Shown: piece after piece, positions 18,314-26,169 of the stretch
Layout of the letters: every line of letters begins with the position of its first letter
Position numbering within the stretch: the first letter of the stretch is position 1
DNA from: Pararoseomonas baculiformis
Lineage (GTDB): Bacteria > Pseudomonadota > Alphaproteobacteria > Acetobacterales > Acetobacteraceae
Assembly: GCF_017813395.1 (NCBI RefSeq)
Contig: NZ_JAGIZB010000001.1
Location: forward strand, 124,001 to 188,000
Length of the DNA: 64,000 nucleotides
Reading direction: 5' to 3'
Program-made: the position numbers and the translations under genes
The notes under the pieces: model-generated
What the model was told of the DNA's origin: nothing
What the model saw: the letters and a program-made list of their open reading frames with translations, nothing else
Databases searched by the model: none

Positions 18314-19377
18314 TGCGGCTGGGCGCGTTCCTGCCGCATCTCGGCTTCGCGGTGATGCTCGCCCTTCTCTCGGCCGGGGTGGTGCGGCTGATGATCGCCT
18401 TTCCCATGCTGGACGATCCGGCGCGGCGCCTGGCCACGGCGCACAAGGTGCCCACGCCCAAGGGCGGCGGCCTGGGCATCGTCCTGGCCTTCGTGGCGGG
18501 GATGGTGGTGCTCTATGGCACGGCGCAATTCGCCCGCATCGCGGATCCGGCCTTCATCGGCACCATCCTCGCCGCCATCGCGATCGCGGCGGTGGCCTTG
18601 CTGGACGACCTGAAGGACTTCCGCTTCGTGGTGAAGCTGGCGGCGCAGGCCGGGGCGGCGCTGGTGGCCATGGCGAGCGGGCTGGTGGTCACCCGGCTCG
18701 CCCTGCCCTGGATCGGCGTGGTCGATCTCGGCATCGCAGGGCCGCTGCTGACGCTGTTCTGGATCGTGGCCTGCACCAATGCCGTGAACTTCATGGATGG
18801 CATGGACGGGCTGGTGGGCGGATCGCTTCTCGTCGCCTGTGCCTCGCTCTGCTTCATCGCGGCGGGCCAGGAAGCCTGGTTCGTCTATGCGGCGGCGCTG
18901 TTCCTCACGGCGGGGCTGGTGGGATACCTGCCTTTCAACCTCCATCCCGCCCGCATCTTCATGGGCGATGTGGGCAGCCAGTTCCTCGGCTTCATCCTCG
19001 CCGTGCTGGCGGTGGCCTGCGCGCGCTTCGACACGGCGCAGCTCTCCTTCCTCATCGTGCCGCTGCTGCTCTTCGCCCATCTGTTTGACACGGGCTTCAC
19101 CCTGCTCCGCCGCATCGCGATGGGAGAGAGGCCGAGCACGCCGCACCGCACGCATCTCTACCAGCTCGCCCAGCGCTCCGGGCTTTCGGTGCACCGCGTG
19201 GCCGCGATCCATGGCGGCTTCGTGCTGTTCCAGGCCGGGCTCGCCCTGGCCTTCCCGCATCTGGAATCCTGGGCGAAGCCGCTGGTCGTGCTGCCGCCGC
19301 TGGCGGTGCAGCTGGCCTGGCTTGCCTATGTCGCCCATCGCGTCCGGCGCGAGGGGCTCAGTTGGCGGGCGAGCTGA
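18313..19377 (+). CDS. WecA/MraY-like polyprenyl-phosphate N-acetylhexosamine-1-phosphate transferase
   Basis: A 354-residue polytopic membrane enzyme with about 10-11 predicted helices. It carries the superfamily motifs KVPTPKGGGLGIVLAF (cytoplasmic loop 1), LLDDLKDFRF (paired aspartates), NAVNFMDGMDGLVGG and HPARIFMGDVGSQFLG. These enzymes attach a sugar-1-phosphate to undecaprenyl phosphate and start O-antigen, capsule or similar glycans. The mur/fts cell-division cluster is absent, so this is more likely a WecA-type initiator than MraY. Its last 20 bases overlap the convergent lipoprotein gene. Confidence 0.87.
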   Translation: MRLGAFLPHLGFAVMLALLSAGVVRLMIAFPMLDDPARRLATAHKVPTPKGGGLGIVLAFVAGMVVLYGTAQFARIADPAFIGTILAAIAIAAVALLDDLKDFRFVVKLAAQAGAALVAMASGLVVTRLALPWIGVVDLGIAGPLLTLFWIVACTNAVNFMDGMDGLVGGSLLVACASLCFIAAGQEAWFVYAAALFLTAGLVGYLPFNLHPARIFMGDVGSQFLGFILAVLAVACARFDTAQLSFLIVPLLLFAHLFDTGFTLLRRIAMGERPSTPHRTHLYQLAQRSGLSVHRVAAIHGGFVLFQAGLALAFPHLESWAKPLVVLPPLAVQLAWLAYVAHRVRREGLSWRAS

Positions 19378-20035
19378 GCACCTCGATCACCATCGGGCGG
19401 CCATCCATCCCCACCCATTGCTCCGAACGCCAGACCGCGCCCGTGCCGGGATCGGCCCAGTAGCGGTTCACGAAGCGGGCGCCACCGCCGCAACGCTCCT
19501 CGACATAGAGCCCTTCCTCCACCCGCGCCGCGCGCATGCGGCATTCCAGCGCCACGCCGAAACGCATCCGGTTCGGGTCGCGCGTGGCGGGTGCCAGATC
19601 CACCACGCGCCGTGCCGTCGCCGGACGTTCGGCAAGGGCGGGGATGTCATCCAGCGGGTCCGGGCTGTCGAAGCGCGTGGCGGCCAGGGTGGTGGCCGTG
19701 CCGGCGGTGGCAACCACCCGCGCACCATCGGTGGCCACCACGGTTCCATCCGCGGATCGCCACATGCGCTGTTCCCCGTTCCCCTGGATCATCGCCATCA
19801 CCTTGCGCTGGCTGCCATAGGAGACGAGCAGGGTCGGCCCGCCGGTCGTGGCCGCGTCCTCATCCTCCAGTGCACCGGCGGGCGGGTCATGGCGGCGGGG
19901 GGCGATCCCGTCCTGCCGGGGCGGCAGGAAGACGCTGGCGCGCAGCGCGTTCTCCGCACCGCGCTCCAGCTCCGCCATGTCCGGCATCTCGCAGGCGGCG
20001 AGGAGAAGCAGGGCGGGAAGGACGATTCGGCGCAT
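19358..20035 (-). CDS. YjbF/GfcB-like outer-membrane lipoprotein
   Basis: A 225-residue protein with a short lipoprotein signal (MRRIVLPALLLLAACEM, lipobox LLAAC). The mature part contains beta-rich segments such as RMWRSADGTVVATDGARVV, then RFVNRYWADPGTGAVWRSEQW. The layout resembles the YjbF/GfcB lipoproteins of group 4 capsule and exopolysaccharide clusters. The adjacent WecA-like and FkbM genes fit a role in surface polysaccharide. The family call rests on the general pattern and could be wrong. It overlaps the convergent transferase gene tail-to-tail by 20 bases. Confidence 0.6.
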   Translation of the reverse strand: MRRIVLPALLLLAACEMPDMAELERGAENALRASVFLPPRQDGIAPRRHDPPAGALEDEDAATTGGPTLLVSYGSQRKVMAMIQGNGEQRMWRSADGTVVATDGARVVATAGTATTLAATRFDSPDPLDDIPALAERPATARRVVDLAPATRDPNRMRFGVALECRMRAARVEEGLYVEERCGGGARFVNRYWADPGTGAVWRSEQWVGMDGRPMVIEVLSSPAN

Positions 20036-20094
20036 CGCGGCGCAGGATAGGCCCAGCCTCCCCCGGCCGCATCACCCAAAAGTGATCAACCTGC

Positions 20095-20583
20095 TCATGC
20101 CACCTCGATCGCCGTCAGACCGGCGGCCAGGGCGGCACGAAGATCGGTGGGAGCCAGGGCGATGCAGCCCTCGGTCGGCGCGTAGTCCGGGCGCGCCACA
20201 TGCAGGAAGATGGCGCTACCCCGCCCGCGCACCACGGGATCGTCATTCCAGCCGAGCACGCCGACGATGTCGTAGAGCCCGTCCTCCCGCCACATCAGCT
20301 CATGCCGCCCGGCATAGGGCAGCGTGACCGGGCGGTTGTAGGCGGGGTCGGCGGGATCGTCGCACCAGCCGTCATTCGGCCCGATCGGCTCCACCGGCAC
20401 GGCGCAGACCGGGGCGCGCCCGCGATCGGCGCGGTAGAGGACCCGGCGGAGCGACATGAGCGCCCGTGGCGTGGCGCCATCCCCCTCCTGCTTGTCGGTG
20501 CGGATTCCCCCCTTGCCGATGGCGCAGCGCCAGCGGTCGCACATCAGGATCAGGTGCTGGCCTTCGAGGCGGGCTGTGGTCAT
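20095..20583 (-). CDS. L,D-transpeptidase (YkuD) family protein
   Basis: A 162-residue protein with the YkuD catalytic segment AIFLHVARPDYAPTEGCIAL, in which the histidine and the cysteine of GCI are the active-site residues. The start at 20583 follows an AGGAAGG site seven bases upstream. There is no signal peptide or membrane anchor in this frame, which is unusual for an enzyme that cross-links peptidoglycan in the periplasm. It may act on another substrate, be exported without a classical signal, or have a mis-assigned start. It lies 59 bases downstream of the YjbF-like gene. Confidence 0.82.
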   Translation of the reverse strand: MTTARLEGQHLILMCDRWRCAIGKGGIRTDKQEGDGATPRALMSLRRVLYRADRGRAPVCAVPVEPIGPNDGWCDDPADPAYNRPVTLPYAGRHELMWREDGLYDIVGVLGWNDDPVVRGRGSAIFLHVARPDYAPTEGCIALAPTDLRAALAAGLTAIEVA

Positions 20584-20649
20584 GGCGCCTTCCTGCCCAT
20601 GCGGCGGGGGGCAGGGCAAGGGTGTTGCACGGGCGGCGCCGGCGCCTGC

Positions 20650-21114
20650 TCAGGCCATGTTCCCCAGCATCTGCTCCTGATAGGCCTGCCGCCCCCGGGC
20701 GATGGTGGCGGTATCCGCCTTTTCGCCCCAGGCCATGAAGGCGGTCGGCTGGTCCCGCCCATCGGCCACGGCACGGAGGGAGCCGACGAATCCGGTCACC
20801 TCCAGCATGGCGGAGGCAACGCCGCCGAGGAATCCCATAGGGCCGCCAAGGGCGGTGCCGACGAGGATGCGGGCGGCGATGGGCGCGGCGCTTCCGGTCG
20901 CCTCCCGGTAGATCATGCCCACCCCCGGCATGTGTTGCAGCGGGTTGAGGGACTCCAGCATCTCGCCGAAGGAGATCTTGGCCGGCATGGGCTCGGCCTC
21001 ATCGCCCAGCAGCGGCGGGCCGCCATCCGGGGCCGGGCGCGTGCCGCCATAGACGCGGCCGGCGAAGATCCCCCAGCCCTCGGGGGATACGGTGTTCGGG
21101 ACGATGCCGTTCAT
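20650..21114 (-). CDS. Conserved-looking protein of unknown function
   Basis: A 154-residue protein I do not recognise. Residues about 46-70 (KISFGEMLESLNPLQHMPGV plus GMIYREATG) look like a structured motif. They are followed by an alanine/glycine-rich hydrophobic stretch (APIAARILVGTALGGPMGFL) that could sit in or on a membrane. The C-terminus is soluble and ends in ARGRQAYQEQMLGNMA. Codon use matches its neighbours. It lies between ribA and the L,D-transpeptidase on the same strand with gaps of 50 and 66 bases. Confidence 0.6.
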   Translation of the reverse strand: MNGIVPNTVSPEGWGIFAGRVYGGTRPAPDGGPPLLGDEAEPMPAKISFGEMLESLNPLQHMPGVGMIYREATGSAAPIAARILVGTALGGPMGFLGGVASAMLEVTGFVGSLRAVADGRDQPTAFMAWGEKADTATIARGRQAYQEQMLGNMA

Positions 21115-21164
21115 GCGCCACTCCAGCCGCCTGCGTGGCCGGGGTGGCGCAAAACGCGTGCCGC

Positions 21165-22358
21165 TTAACCCATGAGGTGGCCGAACCGGGCCTTCTTCGT
21201 CTGGAGATAACCGTCATTCACCCCATTGGCGGCGAACAGGTGCGAGACACGGCCGGCGACGTTGATTCCGCAGGCGGCGAGGCCCGCAAGCTTGTCCGGA
21301 TTGTTCGTGAGGAGGCGGATGCGCGGGATGCCCAGCGCCTCCAGCATGGTGGCCGCCACGCGGAAATCCCGCTCATCGGCGCCATAGCCCAGGGCGCGGT
21401 TGGCATCGAGCGTGTCGAGCCCGGAATCCTGCAGCGTGTAGGCGCGCAGCTTGTTCACCAGCCCAATGCCACGCCCTTCCTGCGCCAGGTAGAGCAGGAC
21501 GCCGCCCCCGGGCTCCGCCGCCATGCGCGCGATGGCGCCGCGCAGCTGCGGGCCGCAATCGCAGCGCAGCGATCCCAGCAGGTCGCCGGTGAAGCATTCG
21601 GAATGGATGCGGCAGAGCGGCGCCTCCGCCGTTTCGGGGCTGCCGACGAGGATGGCGAGATGCTCGATCCCGCCATCGGCGGCGCGGAAGGCGGTGATCC
21701 GGGCTTCCGGCGCATCCTCCAGCGGCACACGCGCCTCGGCCACGCGGGCCAGGCTGGAAGCGGCCGAGAGGGGATAGGCCAGAACCGCATCCACCGGCAC
21801 AGAGAGCAGCCCGAGTCGCGCCGCGATGGCCGGGGAAGCCGGCGCGGCGACCAGGGCGGGCAGCAGCCTTCCGATCTTGGCCAGGGCGATGGCCGCCGGC
21901 GGCAAGGCTTCCGCGAAGCCCGGCGCGGGAACGATCTGCGGCGACTCGGGCAGGAGCTGCTCGGCCACGGGATCGGCCAGGCTGCGCAGGCTGTCCGGCG
22001 CCAGCAGCGCGGGGGAGAGGCGCAGCGCGACGGGCACCTCCTCCGGCGAGGCGGGGGCGGAGACGGGGCGGGCCAGCACAGCCGCGGCCCGGGATGCCGA
22101 GAGAAGGAGCACCGGGGCGGCCAGCGCCGCCTCCGCCAGTTCCGCCAGGCCACGCGCCCCGACGGTTTCGGCGGCCGCGAGGATCAGCGATTCGCCACCG
22201 CCATCCAGGAGCACGGGGGTCCCGCGGCGGAGTTCCGAGGCGGCGCGGTGCACCGCCCGCATGGCGAGGGCCCGCGGATCTCCGACCGCCTTTTCGGCGG
22301 GCGAGCCCGTGAGGCGCGCCGAAAAGGCGCTGATGGAAGCTTCGGCCATTCCGTCCAC
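21165..22358 (-). CDS. ribA: GTP cyclohydrolase II with an extra N-terminal region
   Basis: A 397-residue protein. The C-terminal half (about 205-397) is a complete GTP cyclohydrolase II, which opens GTP for riboflavin synthesis. The zinc cysteines lie in SECFTGDLLGSLRCDCGPQL, followed by YLAQEGRGIGLVNKLRAY and LLTNNPDKLAGL. The N-terminal 190 residues do not carry the RibB active-site motifs, so this is not a working RibBA fusion. They are alanine/leucine-rich and may be a degenerate RibB-like domain. A second ATG four codons in is an alternative start. No FMN riboswitch is visible upstream. Confidence 0.9.
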   Translation of the reverse strand: MDGMAEASISAFSARLTGSPAEKAVGDPRALAMRAVHRAASELRRGTPVLLDGGGESLILAAAETVGARGLAELAEAALAAPVLLLSASRAAAVLARPVSAPASPEEVPVALRLSPALLAPDSLRSLADPVAEQLLPESPQIVPAPGFAEALPPAAIALAKIGRLLPALVAAPASPAIAARLGLLSVPVDAVLAYPLSAASSLARVAEARVPLEDAPEARITAFRAADGGIEHLAILVGSPETAEAPLCRIHSECFTGDLLGSLRCDCGPQLRGAIARMAAEPGGGVLLYLAQEGRGIGLVNKLRAYTLQDSGLDTLDANRALGYGADERDFRVAATMLEALGIPRIRLLTNNPDKLAGLAACGINVAGRVSHLFAANGVNDGYLQTKKARFGHLMG

Positions 22359-22632
22359 TTAGTCCCCCCGGTCACTTGCTTCCGCCCCGCTATAGCCGGC
22401 GTGGCACTCCGCGTTCCGCCTCTACGGGCGGAGCGCGCTGTTGGATGCGGCGCCAATATGGGGCTGGTAACATGTCCGAAAGGGGGCAAAGTGGCGTCCA
22501 GGACACCAATCCCCACGAAAATGAGAGCCAAGCCTTGCCGCTTGAGGTCATTTTCCCCCATATCCGTTAACTCACAACTCCGGGATGCCCGTCTAGGCGG
22601 GTTCCTGGCATAGGCCTCAAACGGGAGGGTGC

Positions 22633-23349
22633 ATGTCGGACCCGCGTCCGATCCTGATCGTGGACGACGACCCGGCGCTGCGCGCCACCCTGTCCGAGCA
22701 ACTCGCGGTCGAGGGTGAGTTCGCCCCGCGCGAGGCCGGCACCATGGTCGAGGCACGCCAGATCATGCTGGCGGATAGCGCGCGCTTCGATGCCGTGCTG
22801 CTCGATATCGGGCTGCCGGATGGCGACGGGCGGGATCTCTGCGCCGAGTTTCGCCGCCAGGGTATCAAAGTGCCCATCATCATGCTGACCGGCGCGGATG
22901 CCGAGCAGGACGTGGTGCGTGGCCTCGATTCCGGTGCGAATGACTACATCGCCAAGCCGTTCCGGATCATGGAACTGCTGGCGCGGCTTCGTGCCCAGCT
23001 CCGCGGCTTCGACAATTCCGAGGACGCGGTCTTTGTCATCGGGCCGTATACCTTCCGCCCCGCGGCGAAGATGCTTCAGGACCCGGCGCGCAATCGCCGG
23101 ATCCGGCTGACCGAGAAGGAATGCGCGATCCTGAAGTTCCTCTACCGTGCCGGTGGACGGCCGGTGGGGCGCCAGATCCTGCTGAACGAGGTGTGGGGGT
23201 ACAACGCCGCCGTCACCACGCACACGCTGGAGACGCATATCTACAGGCTGCGGCAGAAGATCGAGCCGGATCCGGCCACGGCCTCGCTGCTGCTGACGGA
23301 AGGGGGCGGCTACCGCCTCGATCCCCAGGCTGGCCGCGCCGCCGCCTGA
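22633..23349 (+). CDS. OmpR/PhoB-family response regulator
   Basis: A 238-residue two-domain regulator. The receiver has the acidic pair in LIVDDDP, phospho-acceptor D58 in VLLDIGLPDGDG, the threonine in IIMLTGA and the lysine in IAKPFR. The C-terminal winged helix (about 145-230) has RIRLTEKECAILKFLYRAGG and the recognition region TTHTLETHIYRLRQKIEP. GGGAGGG about 6 bases before the ATG is a strong ribosome binding site. It is convergent with a histidine kinase gene across a shared terminator, which may be its partner. The target genes are not evident. Confidence 0.9.
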   Translation: MSDPRPILIVDDDPALRATLSEQLAVEGEFAPREAGTMVEARQIMLADSARFDAVLLDIGLPDGDGRDLCAEFRRQGIKVPIIMLTGADAEQDVVRGLDSGANDYIAKPFRIMELLARLRAQLRGFDNSEDAVFVIGPYTFRPAAKMLQDPARNRRIRLTEKECAILKFLYRAGGRPVGRQILLNEVWGYNAAVTTHTLETHIYRLRQKIEPDPATASLLLTEGGGYRLDPQAGRAAA

Positions 23350-23372
23350 AGCAGGGCGCCGCAACGAAGAAT

Positions 23373-23405
23373 GAAAGGCCGGGGAGGTTCCCTCCCCGGC
23401 CTTTC
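23373..23405. terminator. Bidirectional intrinsic terminator
   Basis: A perfect 15-bp stem, with arms 23373-23387 and 23391-23405 and a 3-base loop TTC. AAAGGCCGGGGAGG pairs with CCTCCCCGGCCTTT. The A/T-rich outer ends give T-runs on both strands, so it can end transcripts from the response regulator and from the minus-strand kinase side. Confidence 0.85.
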
Positions 23406-23424
23406 GCATGTGGTGCTTCCGGCT

Positions 23425-23508
23425 TCAGCGGCCGGGCGCGGGCTTCGCGGGCAGGGCCGGAAGGGCGCCGCTGGCACGAAGGGCGGGAATGAGGATGGGG
23501 CGGACCAT
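23425..23508 (-). CDS. Candidate 27-residue small protein
   Basis: A short frame with ATG at 23506-23508 and TGA at 23425-23427, encoding MVRPILIPALRASGALPALP and seven more residues. An AGGAG motif lies 10 bases upstream of the ATG. It sits between the end of the PhoR-like gene and the shared terminator, so it would be the last cistron of that transcript. GC-rich third positions fit coding but are weak evidence at this length. It may be chance. Confidence 0.3.
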   Translation of the reverse strand: MVRPILIPALRASGALPALPAKPAPGR

Positions 23509-23566
23509 GGCGCGGGGCTCCTGGATGGGACGATGAAACGGGGGTGGCGCGGCGCCGGTTTCCGGC

Positions 23567-24901
23567 TCAGTGCCCGGGCAGCCAAACGCGCATCACCGTG
23601 CCCTGCCCGACCGTGCTCTCGATCAGAAGCTGGCCGCGGTGGTGGCCGACGATGTGCTTGACGATGGCCAGGCCCAGCCCGGTCCCGCCGGCGCTCCGGG
23701 ACCGCCCGGCATCCACGCGGTAGAAGCGCTCCGTCAGGCGCGGGATATGCTCCCGCGCGATCCCTGGCCCGTCATCCGCCACGCGCAGCAGCACGCCCTG
23801 CGCCAGCCCGCCCTCCGGCGCCGGGAGCGCACGGACGGACAGCTCCACCGTGCCGCCCTCGCGCCCATGACGCACGGCATTCTCCAGCAGGTTCCGCAGC
23901 ACCTGGGCAAGCTGGCCCGGATCGGCCGGCACGGCGGTGGCGGGAGCGAGGTCGAGCTTCAGCGTGACGTTCCGGCCGGCCAGGATGGGCGCCATGGCCG
24001 CGGCCTCGTCCCGCGCCAGCGCATCGAGCCGCGCCGTTCCCTTCGGCGCCTGGTGCTCCGTCATCTCGATTCGGGAGAGGCCGAGCAGGTCCTCGATCAG
24101 CCGGCGCATCCGGTCCGCCTGGTCGGCGATGATGCCGAGGAAGCGGGTGGTCGCCTCCGCATCCCCGGCTGCCGGGCCGCGCAAGGTTTCCACGAAGCCG
24201 ATGATGGAGGCGAGCGGGGTGCGCAGCTCATGGCTGGCATTGGCCACGAAATCGGCCCGCATCCGCTCCGCCGCCCGGGCCTGGGTGCGATCCGCCAGCA
24301 CCACCAGCAGCTTTCCGCCATCGGCCAGCGGCGGGTCCAGCGGAAGGACCTGGGTGGAAAGGTCGCGCTCCACCGGCACGGGCAGCACGGCCTCGGCCGA
24401 TTGCGCCGCGCCCTCCGCCAGGGCGCGGTCCACGGCCCCCGCGATCCGGGGATGGCGCAGGAAGGCGGCCGTATCGGCGGTCCGCCCATCCGGGCCAGTG
24501 CCGAAGAAGCGGCAAGCGGCTGCATTGGCGCGCAGCACCCGCCCGTCCTCGGCCAGCACCAGCAGCGGGTCCGGCAGCGCCTCGATGATCGCGGCATCGG
24601 CGCGGCGGAGCTTCGTCACCTCCGCTTCCCGCATGGCGAGGCTGCGGGTGAGGCGCGCGGCGGAATCGGCCACGCGGGCGGCCGCCGGCAGCAGCGGCTC
24701 ACGCGGCGGCGGCGGCTGTCCCTCGGCCGCCGCGCGGAAGTCGGCCTCCAGCCCGGCCAGGGTGACCAGCCAGGCCCGGGCAAGCAGCAGCGAGGCCGTG
24801 ACGGTGGCCGCCAGGCAGAACAGGATCGCCCCCGCATCCGTGCCGGTCAGCAGCAGGAGCAGGAAGGCGGCGCAGGGCACCCCGCCGATCAGCCCCGCCA
24901 C
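23567..24901 (-). CDS. PhoR-like membrane sensor histidine kinase
   Basis: A 444-residue kinase with two N-terminal membrane helices (about 4-20 and 24-46) and almost no periplasmic loop. It continues with a PAS domain (about 100-205, IIEALPDPLLVLAEDGRVLR), a HisKA H-box FVANASHELRTPLASIIGF (H224) and an HATPase domain (LLENAVRHGREGG, ADDGPGIAREHIPRLTERFY, GTGLGLAIVKHIV). This order is that of PhoR phosphate-sensor kinases. No pst, phoU or phoB genes are adjacent, so the signal is uncertain. The GTG start at 24901 has no clear ribosome binding site; the frame is open up to the lpoA-like stop, so the true start may be a few codons earlier. Confidence 0.85.
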   Translation of the reverse strand: MAGLIGGVPCAAFLLLLLTGTDAGAILFCLAATVTASLLLARAWLVTLAGLEADFRAAAEGQPPPPREPLLPAAARVADSAARLTRSLAMREAEVTKLRRADAAIIEALPDPLLVLAEDGRVLRANAAACRFFGTGPDGRTADTAAFLRHPRIAGAVDRALAEGAAQSAEAVLPVPVERDLSTQVLPLDPPLADGGKLLVVLADRTQARAAERMRADFVANASHELRTPLASIIGFVETLRGPAAGDAEATTRFLGIIADQADRMRRLIEDLLGLSRIEMTEHQAPKGTARLDALARDEAAAMAPILAGRNVTLKLDLAPATAVPADPGQLAQVLRNLLENAVRHGREGGTVELSVRALPAPEGGLAQGVLLRVADDGPGIAREHIPRLTERFYRVDAGRSRSAGGTGLGLAIVKHIVGHHRGQLLIESTVGQGTVMRVWLPGH

Positions 24902-24933
24902 ACGCAGCAGGGCCGAGCGGGAGAAGGGCGGGC

Positions 24934-26169
24934 TCAGGACCCGGCGGCGCCGGGCAGCAGCGGCGGCTCCACCATCTGCAGATCGGCGCCCGGGGTCAGG
25001 GCGAAGACGGCCAGCCCGCGCTGGACCTGGCCATCCGGCAGCAGCCGGAAGGTGCCGTCGGCGCCCTGCAACGGCTCCCCGACCGGCAGGGCGGCCGGGG
25101 CGCGGGGATCGCCGCCCCTCACGCTGCGCAGCGCGGCCGTGGTGGCGTCATAGGCCGTGGCGGCCAGGCGCGGCGGGCGCTCGCCGAAGGCGCTCTGGTA
25201 GCGGGCCTCGAAGCCGTTGCGGGCCCCGGGGTCGGGGCCGGGAACCCAGGCGCCGGCCAGGGCGGGTTCGGAGGTCAGCGAGGGATCGCCCGCCCAGAGC
25301 ACCGTCCCCGCGATCCGCATGGGCGGGCTGGCAAGCCCGGCGCCAGCCAGGGACGCGGCCATCTCCCGCGCCTGGGCGCCGTTTTCAGCCAGGATCAACA
25401 GGCCGAGCCCGTCCGGCCCGGCCTGGGCGGCAAGCTGCCCGGCGGCCTGCGAGCGGGACGCGCCGGCGGGATAGGTGACGATGACCGGCGGCGCCATCCC
25501 GGCCTCGCGTGAGGCGTTGCGCAGCGACGCCGCGAGCCGGCTGGTGAAGGGCCCGTCCGGCCCGGCCAGCCCGGCGCGGCGGATTCCCGCCCGCTGTGCC
25601 GCGGCCAGCAGGCGGCGCACCTGTTGGGCGGGGGTGATGCCGGTCACCCACACGCCGCCGCCGCCCTGGTCCACGTCATTGGTGAAGGCCAGCACGGGCA
25701 CGCCGGCGGCGCGGGCCTGCCCGGCGGCCGCGGCGGTCTCGGGGCCGGTCAGCGGGCCGACCACCACCCGAGCGCCCTCCGCGATCGCGGAGCGCACGGC
25801 CTCGGATGCCCCGCCGGCGGAGCTGGTGGTGTCGCGCGGCACGAGTTCCACGCCCCGCGCACCCGATTCGAACAGGGCAAGCGTGGCGGCGTTCAGCATG
25901 GCCGGGCCCAGCGCGCCCTGCGCCCCGCTCATTGGCAGGAGAAGGGCGATCCGGGTGCTGGCGGCAACCGGCGCCTGCGGTGCCGCCATGCTGCCCGCAC
26001 CCCCGAAGAGCGGAGCGGCGGGCCGGGCGTAATAGCCTTGCGGGGCTTGCGGCGCGCAGGCCGCGAGGCCCACAAGCGCGCCCAGCGCCAGGACGGCGCC
26101 GAGGCGGGAGGCGTGCCGTGCAGGGCGAGGAGCATTCGGGCCCGGAGACCGGACAGGATGAGGATCCAC
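24934..26169 (-). CDS. LpoA-like penicillin-binding protein activator lipoprotein
   Basis: A 411-residue lipoprotein with a periplasmic-binding fold. A long basic n-region is followed by RLGAVLALGALVGLAAC, whose cysteine ends a good lipobox. The mature part starts the fold with STRIALLLPMSGAQGALGPA and continues with ARVVVGPLTGPETAAAAGQA. In enterobacteria LpoA activates PBP1A from the outer membrane; here the role is inferred. The GTG at 26167-26169 has AAGGGG seven bases upstream. That start lies inside the divergent rsmI gene, giving a 52-base head-to-head overlap, and lpoA next to divergent rsmI is a common arrangement. Confidence 0.83.
   Translation of the reverse strand: MDPHPVRSPGPNAPRPARHASRLGAVLALGALVGLAACAPQAPQGYYARPAAPLFGGAGSMAAPQAPVAASTRIALLLPMSGAQGALGPAMLNAATLALFESGARGVELVPRDTTSSAGGASEAVRSAIAEGARVVVGPLTGPETAAAAGQARAAGVPVLAFTNDVDQGGGGVWVTGITPAQQVRRLLAAAQRAGIRRAGLAGPDGPFTSRLAASLRNASREAGMAPPVIVTYPAGASRSQAAGQLAAQAGPDGLGLLILAENGAQAREMAASLAGAGLASPPMRIAGTVLWAGDPSLTSEPALAGAWVPGPDPGARNGFEARYQSAFGERPPRLAATAYDATTAALRSVRGGDPRAPAALPVGEPLQGADGTFRLLPDGQVQRGLAVFALTPGADLQMVEPPLLPGAAGS

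Noticed and set aside
22359-22632. FMN riboswitch before ribA
   Set aside because: I looked on the minus strand for the conserved RFN blocks and found none; only a 10-bp stem near 22411-22436 is present.
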